Shown: positions 17,491-29,260 of the stretch, in pieces
How positions within the stretch are numbered: the stretch's first letter is position 1
Layout of the letters: the number at the start of each line of letters is the position of its first letter
Assembly (NCBI GenBank): GCA_003213165.1
Contig: QCNO01000005.1
Span: 1-62,616, forward strand
DNA length: 62,616 nt
From: OCS155 cluster bacterium AG-426-D23
GTDB taxonomy: Bacteria > Actinomycetota > Acidimicrobiia > Actinomarinales > Actinomarinaceae
Reading direction: 5' to 3'
The notes under the pieces: generated by a model
The model's database searches: none
Told to the model about the DNA's origin: nothing
Seen by the model: the letters and a program-made list of their open reading frames with translations, nothing else
Program-made: the position numbers and the translations under genes

Positions 17491-17970
17491 ATGGATAGTA
17501 AAGTCTACGTTGAAGTTGGATCAATTCGTTTAGAAGAAGAAACCGATACCCCAATAATGCTCCTTCAGCAACCAAACACAAATAAAGTCCTTCCAATTTG
17601 GATTGGTACAATTGAGGCGGTCTCTATAGCCTATGCACAAGAAGGATTTATCCATCCACGTCCGCAAACTCATGATTTGCTGGTAAATATTATTGAATCA
17701 CTTGATTCAAAAATAATCGAAGTCTGTATTACAGACATCCAAGAAAAAACATATTTTGCTGAGATTTCCTTATTAACTAATGATGGTGAGATTAAACTTT
17801 CTTCTAGACCAAGTGATGCTATTGCTTTAGCATTAAGAACTTCTTCAAAGATATCCGTTGATTATCAACTATTTATTAATAACTCTATAGAAATTTATGA
17901 TGAGAATTCAGCTGATTTAGAGGAATTCATTGACTTTATTGACAATGTAAACCCAAACGATTTTTCTTAA
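17491..17970 (+). CDS. Bifunctional nuclease family protein (DUF151)
   Basis: The DUF151 domain covers about residues 12-135, with the conserved start LEEETDTPIMLLQQPNTNKVLPIWIGTIEA (in two stretches) and the SSRPSDAIALALR block near residue 105. Plant and Thermotoga members show nuclease activity; the bacterial role is still unclear. The 159 residues match actinobacterial homologues, which lie between two MerR genes as here. The promoter looks leaderless, independent of the carboxypeptidase gene upstream. Confidence 0.9.
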   Translation: MDSKVYVEVGSIRLEEETDTPIMLLQQPNTNKVLPIWIGTIEAVSIAYAQEGFIHPRPQTHDLLVNIIESLDSKIIEVCITDIQEKTYFAEISLLTNDGEIKLSSRPSDAIALALRTSSKISVDYQLFINNSIEIYDENSADLEEFIDFIDNVNPNDFS

Positions 17971-17974
17971 AACC

Positions 17975-18002
17975 TTGATAAAATAAATAATCGTAGTAGA
18001 TT
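17975..18002 (+). promoter_or_regulatory. Leaderless promoter of the second MerR gene
   Basis: TTGATA (17975-17980), 16 nt, TAGATT (17997-18002), 6 nt, ATG at 18009. This is the best full promoter among the leaderless starts, with both hexamers near consensus. Confidence 0.7.
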
Positions 18003-18008
18003 AATCTT

Positions 18009-18452
18009 ATGCAGCAGGGTTATACAGGTCCAGAAGTTTGTAATATAACTGGTATATCTTACAGACAACTTGATCATTGGACTACAACAAAACTAATAAA
18101 AGCTTCGGTTAGAAACTTAAAAGGTTCTGGTTTTCATAGAATTTATTCATTTAATGATATTGTTTTAGTTAAATTAGTTAAGAAGTTAAGATCTGCTGGA
18201 ATTAGTTTACAAAAAATTAGAATTGCTTTAAAAAATGTTAATGATTTATTAGGTAAAAATTCTAACATTTCTGATGTTTCTATCTTCTCTGATGGAGCAT
18301 CTATTTATGTTTTAACTGACAACGACCAAATGATTGACTTACTTAAAAAAGGTCAAGCAGTATTTGGTATATCTTTGGGGCCTGTACACACTGAAACGGA
18401 AGCTGAAATATTATCACTTTATCCTGATAAAGCATCAGCTGCTATTAGATGA
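18009..18452 (+). CDS. MerR-family transcriptional regulator
   Basis: 147-residue regulator with an N-terminal MerR winged helix: TGPEVCNITGISYRQLDHW (residues 6-24), wing at FHRIYSFNDIVLVKLVKKL, and a dimerisation helix (SLQKIRIALK). A small C-terminal domain of about 60 residues (residues 85-147) includes SIYVLTDNDQMIDLLKKG, seen in the actinobacterial MerR that follows the bifunctional nuclease gene. Its targets are unknown. It ends in an ATGA overlap with the next gene. Confidence 0.88.
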   Translation: MQQGYTGPEVCNITGISYRQLDHWTTTKLIKASVRNLKGSGFHRIYSFNDIVLVKLVKKLRSAGISLQKIRIALKNVNDLLGKNSNISDVSIFSDGASIYVLTDNDQMIDLLKKGQAVFGISLGPVHTETEAEILSLYPDKASAAIR

Positions 18453-18781
18453 AATTTGCTCATCGCTCAGAAAAAGTATTTGCAGAACATTTAGATTTAT
18501 TTAACATTGAATGGATTTATGAACCTAAAAGTTTTCCTTTGAAGTGGGGAAGTGGGGCTATAAAAATGATGTTTACCCCTGATTTCTATTTACCTGAAAT
18601 GAATATCTATATTGAAATTACAACTATGGATCAAAAGCTTATAACAAAAAAACAACGTAAAATTAAGCTTGCAAGAAAACTGTATCCTATGAGTACATTT
18701 AAACTTATAAACGAGCAACAATTTTATAATTTTTTGTCAAAAGATAATGTAAACTTAGTCAAAGAAGCTATCGCTAGCTGA
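18449..18781 (+). CDS. Small PD-(D/E)XK-like nuclease-fold protein
   Basis: 110-residue protein whose middle reads as a restriction-like nuclease core: a helix with Glu8 and Glu13, then PDFYLPE with Asp45, then IYIEITT with Glu56 (ExT where ExK is usual), then a basic helix (KKQRKIKLARKLYP). The fold assignment is inferred from this spacing. The missing ExK lysine means it may be inactive or use Lys67 or Lys68 instead. It is coupled to the MerR gene by ATGA and converges with the adenosine deaminase gene, overlapping by 27 nt. Function unknown. Confidence 0.6.
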   Translation: MKFAHRSEKVFAEHLDLFNIEWIYEPKSFPLKWGSGAIKMMFTPDFYLPEMNIYIEITTMDQKLITKKQRKIKLARKLYPMSTFKLINEQQFYNFLSKDNVNLVKEAIAS

Positions 18782-19693
18782 ATATTTAAGCAGTCTATCC
18801 ACATCATTTATACCTAAATTTTTTGCTATCTCTATTTCTTTAGAAATACTTGTATTACTCATTAATCTATTATCTGTGTTTAGATAAACATTAAAACCAT
18901 AATCAATCAAACTTGTAATAGGATGTGCTTCGTAACTTTCGTACATATTTGTGTGAATATTAGAAGTAATACAAATTTCTAGAGGAATTTGAAGATCTAT
19001 AATTTTTGATGCAGTTGGTCCTATGATGCCATCGTTGATATCTTCAATAATCCTCACACCATGTCCTATTCTCATCGCTCCATTATTTAAAGCATCTATT
19101 ATTGAACTTACACCGTCACCTTCACCTGCATGAATTGTTATATTTACGCCAGATTCTGACACTTTTTTAAAGCTCTCTGCAAATAATGAAGGTGGAAAAC
19201 TTAGTTCTGGCCCTGCTATGTCAAATCCAATAATTTTATCTTTTGCTTCTACACATAAATTGGCTACATTAATAACATTTTTTGTATCATGTCGCATTCC
19301 ACACAATATTAGACCAGACTTAATTCCATATGTCTCTTCAGCAATTTTAAAACCTGAATTTACGGCATCAATTACATCTAGGGGAGTCATTCCTTCATTG
19401 ACCGAATAAAATGGGGCATATCTTGATTCATAAAAATTTATACCATTTAAATGCATATCTTCAGCTGCTTCAAAAGCTATTCTCTCAATTGATGAATAAT
19501 CTTGCATTAAAGCAATTGTATGTGTAAAAGCTTCTAGGTATTCTTCTAAAGAATTAGAAAGAGACCTGTCAAAAAAACCCTGAACATCTTCTATTTCAAG
19601 TAACGGTTTGTATTTAATTTTTTTTGCAATATCATTTGCAGTTGAAGGCCTTAAACCACCATCTAAGTGATCATGCAAAATATGTTTATTCAT
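18755..19693 (-). CDS. add: Adenosine deaminase
   Basis: Zinc hydrolase converting (deoxy)adenosine to inosine for purine salvage. The metal-binding HDHLDGGLRP lies at residues 7-16; it also shows the HAGEGDG segment, GHGVRI, and the ITSNIHTN and LNTDNRLMS motifs that carry the catalytic and metal-binding residues. The 312 residues are slightly short. Its 3' end overlaps the nuclease-like gene on the other strand by 27 nt. Upstream, TATGTT lies 5 nt and TATTAT 8 nt before the ATG, so transcription may start at or near the start codon. Confidence 0.93.
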   Translation of the reverse strand: MNKHILHDHLDGGLRPSTANDIAKKIKYKPLLEIEDVQGFFDRSLSNSLEEYLEAFTHTIALMQDYSSIERIAFEAAEDMHLNGINFYESRYAPFYSVNEGMTPLDVIDAVNSGFKIAEETYGIKSGLILCGMRHDTKNVINVANLCVEAKDKIIGFDIAGPELSFPPSLFAESFKKVSESGVNITIHAGEGDGVSSIIDALNNGAMRIGHGVRIIEDINDGIIGPTASKIIDLQIPLEICITSNIHTNMYESYEAHPITSLIDYGFNVYLNTDNRLMSNTSISKEIEIAKNLGINDVDRLLKYSASDSFFD

Positions 19694-19737
19694 AACGCAA
19701 CATAATATATATTATAGGACAAAATAATGATAATAAC

Positions 19738-20631
19738 TTAAGCATATATTTCTCTTAAAACACTCTCCCTGTGTGTAATTGGTAGCCAATGTCCCGCACC
19801 AGGTATCTCTGTTATCTTAATATTAGTTCCACTAGACATCAGTCTTTCTCGCATCTTGACATTTAGTTTTACAGCAGCATCAACTTCACCAAATACAAAA
19901 TGTATGGGAGTTGTTACTACCTTTCTCCAAGCTGAGCTTAGCTCTGAGTTAAAATCTATATTCGCATACCATGCAATAGGTTGATCAAGTGAAAATTTAT
20001 CAAAGTGTTGAATTAAATTAATAATTTCATCTTCTTTCATAACACAACTTTCTGACAAATTATTAATAAAAACGTTTTCTAACGAAAGATCTACACTATC
20101 TCCTATTTGGTTATTCATTCTGTAAGCAGACCTAAAGAATAACTCTAGATTAGAGTCAATAATATTTGCAGATTCTTTTACATTTTGAAACGAAGAAATG
20201 TAATGAAGTTTTTCATTATAAGTTAAATTACTATATACCGCTGATATAGGAAATTCAGTTCCACCGCAAAGAGATATTAATTTGTTAATATTTACTTTTT
20301 CACGTGATATCACTGCCCATGCAACTATAGATCCCCAATCATGTCCGACAATTGTTAAATTTTGATCAAGATTTAGTTTTAGTATTAATTCTTCAACATC
20401 TTTTGATAGTTCTTTAATATTAAAAGAAAGAAGATCAAAATTTTTTAATCTTGATAGTGGATATCCCCTCTGTTCTAAAATTGTAACCCTGTAGCCATTT
20501 TCAACTAATTCTTTTTTAATGTCATTCCACATGTACATACTTGATGGAAATCCATGAAGTAATAAGATATCACTACCCTGTCCCTTTGTTTCATAAGATA
20601 AAGATATGTTATTTAAATTTATTTTTTCCAT
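19738..20631 (-). CDS. Alpha/beta hydrolase, epoxide hydrolase/haloalkane dehalogenase-like
   Basis: Alpha/beta-hydrolase fold enzyme with the oxyanion motif LHGFPSS (residues 25-31), the nucleophile elbow VGHDWGS with Asp98, and catalytic His281 in GAGHW. An aspartate nucleophile points to epoxide hydrolases or dehalogenases and not esterases. The substrate is unknown. The 297 residues are typical. The start overlaps the end of the SURF1 gene by 13 nt, and it is the last gene of the ggt-SURF1-hydrolase unit. Confidence 0.85.
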   Translation of the reverse strand: MEKINLNNISLSYETKGQGSDILLLHGFPSSMYMWNDIKKELVENGYRVTILEQRGYPLSRLKNFDLLSFNIKELSKDVEELILKLNLDQNLTIVGHDWGSIVAWAVISREKVNINKLISLCGGTEFPISAVYSNLTYNEKLHYISSFQNVKESANIIDSNLELFFRSAYRMNNQIGDSVDLSLENVFINNLSESCVMKEDEIINLIQHFDKFSLDQPIAWYANIDFNSELSSAWRKVVTTPIHFVFGEVDAAVKLNVKMRERLMSSGTNIKITEIPGAGHWLPITHRESVLREIYA

Positions 20632-21320
20632 GTAATTAAATTATTTCTTCTTAGGACAACAATTGTGAGGCATAAAGCAAAAAACGCCCATTGAAACGCA
20701 TAACTTAAATGTGGAGCATCGTATGGTTCTTCTAAATTTATACATTCTACCCCACTGCCACAATCATCAATTAAGACAATATAAAATTCTGGCAGAACAA
20801 CTCCAGCTTCACTTTCTATAAATGATTTATCTATTCTGAATAAATATTCTGAATCAGGAATATCATCCTGACCAACACCCTGAATGTCATAATTTAATAG
20901 TCTGCCTTTGAAGAAAGAATTTTTGTATAAAGATGTCATATCTACTTTTTCGTTAAGGGGTACCCATCCATTATTAATTAATAAATATTCTTCTAAATTT
21001 GTCCTATATAAATTAATTAGGTGATATCCATTCTCTCCATTATGGACACGTGATCTTAAATACCAAGTTCTTACCAAATCTATATCCTTGATATTTTCTG
21101 TTAGTTGAATTTTCGAAAATTCTTCAAATTTATTCTTTTCATCATATAACTGTGAAAGGGATATTTGATTTATATTGTCTTTTGAGTCAATGGATTCAAT
21201 TATCAATTGGTCTTCTTGATGCCTCATTAATTGCCAATATGAAAGACCTATAAATATAAATACAACAATAAAGCCAAAGTAAAAAAGATTTTTATGAGGT
21301 AGTTTTTTTAACATTGCCAA
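20619..21320 (-). CDS. SURF1-family protein
   Basis: Membrane protein that assists assembly of haem-copper cytochrome oxidase. Two membrane helices flank the external domain: one at about residues 11-29 (FGFIVVFIFIGLSYWQL) and one near the end (YAFQWAFFALCLTIVVL). The signature elements GLSYWQL and NNGWVP are present. The 233 residues are typical. It overlaps ggt upstream by 13 nt. No cytochrome oxidase genes are in the window, but the presence of SURF1 implies aerobic respiration. Confidence 0.88.
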   Translation of the reverse strand: MAMLKKLPHKNLFYFGFIVVFIFIGLSYWQLMRHQEDQLIIESIDSKDNINQISLSQLYDEKNKFEEFSKIQLTENIKDIDLVRTWYLRSRVHNGENGYHLINLYRTNLEEYLLINNGWVPLNEKVDMTSLYKNSFFKGRLLNYDIQGVGQDDIPDSEYLFRIDKSFIESEAGVVLPEFYIVLIDDCGSGVECINLEEPYDAPHLSYAFQWAFFALCLTIVVLRRNNLITWKK

Positions 21321-22747
21321 GAAGTATTTCCCCTTCTTTTATCTCCGTAGCTAAAAATATCATCATTTCTACCAGTTACACAAACGCCGCCAAAATACAT
21401 ATCAAATGGATTAGTTATTGTTGTATTTTCATTGATATTTTCATACCCTGGTTCTGCTCTTACTCCTCCATCAGCATTTACATGAAATCTTGGCATATTT
21501 ATTGATTCTTTCCATGTGTTACCGTTAGTGTAATTTGTTAAAACCTGAGCTATAGCTGAGCTTATCCTGTCAGCTCCAGGAGAACCAATAGTACTTACAC
21601 CTTCATTTGATTCGATAATTAATGGACTCATGTTTGATATCAATCTATCTCCCTTAGTATCTCCAAGAAAACCTTGTGGATTTAGTTCAATTTCTCCTAA
21701 AGAGTTATTGAAATACATACCCGTATTTTTACATAAAACACCGGATCCATAACCACTAGAAAAGGTTATTGAGAAATGAAAATTATTTTTATCAGATGTG
21801 TTTACTTGTATTGTTGATGAAGACTTAGAAATTTTTATTATTTCATTATTGATTAGTTCTCCCCTGTTACCAAAAAACTCGTAATTATTTTGTCTATCCA
21901 AATATATATTTTGGAGTGTTTCTTCAATATTTTGAGATTCTATGGATAAAGCATTTAAATACTTAAGTACCATTAAGCCCCCAATTGAAGGACCAGAATG
22001 ACCTGTTAATTTAAGATTTTTGTATTGATATTCAAACTTATTATCTTCAATTATGTCGTAATTATTAAAATCAGACGTCACTGCATGACCACCTTCAAGT
22101 TCTAATGTTTCAACTATCGATTTTGAAATATCACCTATATAGAAATCATTAAATCCTTCATCTGACATATGATTTAAAGTGTCAGATAATTTATCAAGTT
22201 TTACTATGCCATTATCAAGATCTTCATAAACATTTGATAAAGCAATTTTTGATTCTTCATGCCACATGAACATCGGTTCTAATGAATGAATAAAGTAATC
22301 TTTTGTTGGTTGAGTTAATTTAAAACCATCTTTGGCAGTCTTTATAGGGAATTCTAATAATTTATCTAAAGGAAGAGATGCGTATCTTTTAAAAATTAAG
22401 TCAAGAATCTTATAAATACCTGGGACAGCAAATGTATTCGCACCCTTACATGTTTCAACATGACCACCGTAAGTCATTGAAATTCGATGCTCTTCGTGAT
22501 CATTTCCACCAAATTTTTTCGGGGCTACAAAATAACCATCTACTGTATGTGTTGAATTTTTATCACCATCATAATAAGTTAAAAGCCCAGAAGCAGTAGG
22601 TGAAACAACACCGAGATCAGTAACCATTGATGTAATTACACTTGTTATCAATATATCTGCAGCATTAGGATTTAAATCTTTTATTGATTCAGCTGCTTCT
22701 GAGCTATATTCTGCTGTACTTGCTAATGAAACATTCACTGTAAACAT
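21308..22747 (-). CDS. Gamma-glutamyltransferase family protein, altered active site
   Basis: N-terminal nucleophile hydrolase family whose members cleave the gamma-glutamyl bond of glutathione and related compounds after self-processing. The family is recognised from the C-terminal subunit block SPLIIESNEGVSTIGSPGADRI (in parts, residues 375-395) and the large-subunit order. However, the self-processing site, normally Thr-Thr-His at the small-subunit start, reads Ser311-Thr312-Ile313 here, so the nucleophile assignment is uncertain. The 479 residues are short compared with 530-580, and no signal peptide is visible. Divergent from the MBL gene, 35 nt away. Confidence 0.75.
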   Translation of the reverse strand: MFTVNVSLASTAEYSSEAAESIKDLNPNAADILITSVITSMVTDLGVVSPTASGLLTYYDGDKNSTHTVDGYFVAPKKFGGNDHEEHRISMTYGGHVETCKGANTFAVPGIYKILDLIFKRYASLPLDKLLEFPIKTAKDGFKLTQPTKDYFIHSLEPMFMWHEESKIALSNVYEDLDNGIVKLDKLSDTLNHMSDEGFNDFYIGDISKSIVETLELEGGHAVTSDFNNYDIIEDNKFEYQYKNLKLTGHSGPSIGGLMVLKYLNALSIESQNIEETLQNIYLDRQNNYEFFGNRGELINNEIIKISKSSSTIQVNTSDKNNFHFSITFSSGYGSGVLCKNTGMYFNNSLGEIELNPQGFLGDTKGDRLISNMSPLIIESNEGVSTIGSPGADRISSAIAQVLTNYTNGNTWKESINMPRFHVNADGGVRAEPGYENINENTTITNPFDMYFGGVCVTGRNDDIFSYGDKRRGNTSWQC

Positions 22748-22782
22748 TGTAGTTTATATCTTTTGTATGCAAAAATGTATAT

Positions 22783-23700
22783 ATGAACACTGATGTAACA
22801 AAGTTTGATAATAATATTTATCAAATTGATGTTCATATGGAGGGTAAACCTCAAAGAATGTCATGCTATTACATTGATTCATCAGATCCAATACTTATTG
22901 AAGTTGGCCCCTCAAATTCATTTCCATATTTGATTTCAGCATTAGAATCACTTGGCATTCAAGATATTAAAAGAACAGCCATAACACATTTACATTTAGA
23001 CCATGTAGGTGGCATAGGACATTTAAATGAAAAATACAAAGACAATTTTGTATACGTACATGAATTAGGATTGAAACATTTACCAAACCCAGAAAGATTA
23101 TGGAGAGCAGTTAGTGAAGTTTATACAGAAGAATGGCTGAAAAAAAACTGGGGTGAAATAAAACCTGTCCATCTAGATAATATTAAATCACTTAATCATG
23201 GTTCAGATATAAAGCTTGAATCCAATAGAAATCTTAAAGCTTTATATAGTCCAGGACATGCAAAGCATCATTACAGTTTTTATGATGAATTTTCAGGAAC
23301 ACTATTTATGGGTGATACACTTGGACTAATATACCCTCACGGTGACTTTGTTCAACCTAATCTACCTCCACCAGATTTTGACAAAGAAATATTATTTAAA
23401 ACTCTTGATAGTTTTGAAAAACTAGAAATTAACCAATTAGCAATTGCTCATTTTGGAGTACATAAAAATGCTCGTGAACTAATTAAAGATGCAAAGGAAA
23501 GTATAGAAAATTGGATTTTGTTTATTAGAAATATTGAAAATCTAAGTAATGATGATGCAAGCAATGAATTACTAAAGTGGCTAATTAGAAATTATGAATC
23601 TTTAGGGATTGATAATGAAACAATAAAGAATTATATTGGCAATGGTAATTTTGTTATGCAGATTGAGGGCATCAGAAATTATTTGAGAAAAAGAAGTTAA
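22783..23700 (+). CDS. Metallo-beta-lactamase-fold hydrolase
   Basis: Binuclear metal hydrolase with the motif THLHLDHVGG (His69, His71, Asp73, His74), later His in SPGHAKHH, Asp in MGDTLG, and a C-terminal His in IAHFG. The family includes glyoxalase II-like, lactonase and phosphodiesterase enzymes, and the substrate cannot be told from the sequence. The 305 residues include a helical C-terminal extension of about 70 residues. It is a lone plus-strand gene here, ending in a 4-nt overlap with the opposite-strand membrane protein gene. Confidence 0.85.
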   Translation: MNTDVTKFDNNIYQIDVHMEGKPQRMSCYYIDSSDPILIEVGPSNSFPYLISALESLGIQDIKRTAITHLHLDHVGGIGHLNEKYKDNFVYVHELGLKHLPNPERLWRAVSEVYTEEWLKKNWGEIKPVHLDNIKSLNHGSDIKLESNRNLKALYSPGHAKHHYSFYDEFSGTLFMGDTLGLIYPHGDFVQPNLPPPDFDKEILFKTLDSFEKLEINQLAIAHFGVHKNARELIKDAKESIENWILFIRNIENLSNDDASNELLKWLIRNYESLGIDNETIKNYIGNGNFVMQIEGIRNYLRKRS

Positions 23701-24116
23701 CTTTCCTTAATTAATTTACTTCGTAAGTAAATATGCATCGGAGAAATAAAAAATTCTGTAAGTATTCCGAAAAAGAAATATAAGTCAATTTCAACATTTC
23801 CTTTTACTAGCAAAGTAATAATCCTTGACACAAGAACAGAAGTCCACAATATTGTTAAAAAATTAAAGTAGAAAATCTTTTGTGTTCGTAAATATTGAAT
23901 ACAACCAAATGTACACATTAAATATAAACTTAAAGGATATGTTAATAAATTTAAATGTCCATTTCCTCCAGTATCAGTCATTGCTAATACTTCAAGATAT
24001 GTTTGTTCAAAAAATAGAAAAGTTAAATTAGGAAAAAAAACTGAATAAATTACTAATATTGTGCTATTTATCAACAAAAATAACACAAATAAATTTACTA
24101 ATTTTCTATAATTCAT
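23697..24116 (-). CDS. Small four-helix membrane protein, unknown function
   Basis: 139-residue hydrophobic protein with about four membrane helices (near residues 7-29, 56-74, 80-103 and 112-128) and a short loop containing LAMTDTGGNGHLN. I do not recognise a family with confidence. The ATG at 24116 is preferred over that at 24122 because a perfect TATAAT ends 8 nt before it, which would give a nearly leaderless mRNA; both starts are in frame. It lies directly downstream of the rRNA operon terminator, and read-through from rRNA transcription is also possible. Confidence 0.65.
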   Translation of the reverse strand: MNYRKLVNLFVLFLLINSTILVIYSVFFPNLTFLFFEQTYLEVLAMTDTGGNGHLNLLTYPLSLYLMCTFGCIQYLRTQKIFYFNFLTILWTSVLVSRIITLLVKGNVEIDLYFFFGILTEFFISPMHIYLRSKLIKES

Positions 24117-24124
24117 ATCCATTA

Positions 24125-24130
24125 ATTATA
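24125..24130 (-). promoter_or_regulatory. TATAAT -10 element of the membrane protein gene
   Basis: Perfect TATAAT on the minus strand, starting at the end of the T-run of the rRNA operon terminator and ending 8 nt before the ATG at 24116. No convincing -35 is seen, as that position falls in the terminator stem. Confidence 0.5.
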
Positions 24131-24157
24131 AAAGAAAAACCCCTAGTCTCCTAGGGG
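24131..24157 (-). terminator. rRNA operon terminator
   Basis: On the minus strand a stem CCCCTAG/CTAGGGG with a GAGA loop is followed by TTTTTCTTT, a strong intrinsic terminator about 14 nt after the end of 5S rRNA. Confidence 0.92.
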
Positions 24158-24170
24158 CTCTTCATTAAAA

Positions 24171-24287
<117 letters not shown>

Positions 24288-24305
24288 ATTTCTTCTTAAA
24301 AACTC

Positions 24306-24316
24306 TATAGCAAGCG
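24306..24316 (-). other. 3' arm of the pre-23S processing stem
   Basis: Eleven bases (plus strand TATAGCAAGCG) are exactly complementary to 27413-27423 on the other side of 23S. Such inverted repeats form the RNase III stem that releases pre-23S rRNA. Confidence 0.75.
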
Positions 24317-24333
24317 TTCATGCTAGGTATTCA

Positions 24334-27391
<3,058 letters not shown>

Positions 27392-27412
27392 TATATGAAT
27401 ACTTTGCAATTG

Positions 27413-27423
27413 CGCTTGCTATA
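27413..27423 (-). other. 5' arm of the pre-23S processing stem
   Basis: Plus-strand CGCTTGCTATA, reverse complement of 24306-24316. It lies about 20 nt upstream of mature 23S in the transcript. Confidence 0.75.
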
Positions 27424-27429
27424 CAATTT

Positions 27430-27443
27430 TCAAAAAGCCAATT
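27430..27443 (-). promoter_or_regulatory. boxA-like antitermination element before 23S
   Basis: On the minus strand AATTGGCTTTTTGA, a 14-base exact copy of the sequence in the 16S leader (29202-29215). Gram-positive rRNA boxA elements resemble TTTTTGAxAACT. Duplication before 16S and 23S is typical of Nus-factor antitermination sites. Confidence 0.6.
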
Positions 27444-27457
27444 TGACTTTCTCACAG

Positions 27458-27470
27458 CTGAGTAATGTAT
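27458..27470 (-). other. 3' arm of the pre-16S processing stem
   Basis: Plus-strand CTGAGTAATGTAT, the exact reverse complement of 29186-29198 in the 16S leader. The 13-bp pairing brackets 16S and is the expected RNase III substrate. The surrounding spacer (27392-27524) holds no tRNA. Confidence 0.8.
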
Positions 27471-27524
27471 CAGTCTTGTAGACAACCGACGATTGACCTT
27501 AGAACCGAAGTTCTATGCTCCTTA

Positions 27525-29050
<1,526 letters not shown>

Positions 29051-29087
29051 AATCTTTGAATAATTTAAATCTGACCAAAGAATCAAC

Positions 29088-29175
29088 ATGGGTTTTACCC
29101 ATTTCAACTTAAAAAGTTGAATCAACTTAGTTAAAAGTTGACAAAAAAAGAGTGCTAGATATTTCTATCTGCACT
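29088..29175 (-). other. Tandem hairpins in the 16S leader
   Basis: Four adjacent inverted repeats lie between the promoter region and 16S: 29088-29102 (ATGGGT/ACCCAT), 29104-29120 and 29122-29141 (both with arms TCAACTT/AAGTTGA), and 29151-29175 (AGTGC, AGATA / TATCT, GCACT). Because the middle two share identical arms, they can swap partners. They may guide early folding or processing of pre-16S. Confidence 0.6.
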
Positions 29176-29185
29176 ACCGGCGTTC

Positions 29186-29198
29186 ATACATTACTCAG
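29186..29198 (-). other. 5' arm of the pre-16S processing stem
   Basis: Plus-strand ATACATTACTCAG, exact reverse complement of 27458-27470 beyond the 3' end of 16S. Confidence 0.8.
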
Positions 29199-29201
29199 TT
29201 G

Positions 29202-29215
29202 TCAAAAAGCCAATT
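29202..29215 (-). promoter_or_regulatory. boxA-like antitermination element in the 16S leader
   Basis: AATTGGCTTTTTGA followed by CAACTGAG on the minus strand; same 14 bases as 27430-27443. It lies just upstream of the processing stem, the usual place of rRNA boxA. The rRNA promoter itself must lie in 29216-29280; I see several weak AT-rich hexamers there and cannot choose one. Confidence 0.6.
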
Positions 29216-29260
29216 TTTTTCGTATATTTAGATTAACATAACCTTGTTTAAGTTGTGTAT

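Noticed and set aside
27392-27524. Possible tRNA-Ile or tRNA-Ala in the 16S-23S spacer
   Set aside because: The spacer is only about 130 nt and is filled by processing-stem arms, the boxA-like element and a small hairpin; no cloverleaf or TTCRA loop is present.
29104-29141. Repeated TCAACTT/AAGTTGA arms as a CRISPR or iteron array
   Set aside because: Only two copies with unequal spacing, located in the rRNA leader; better explained as hairpins.
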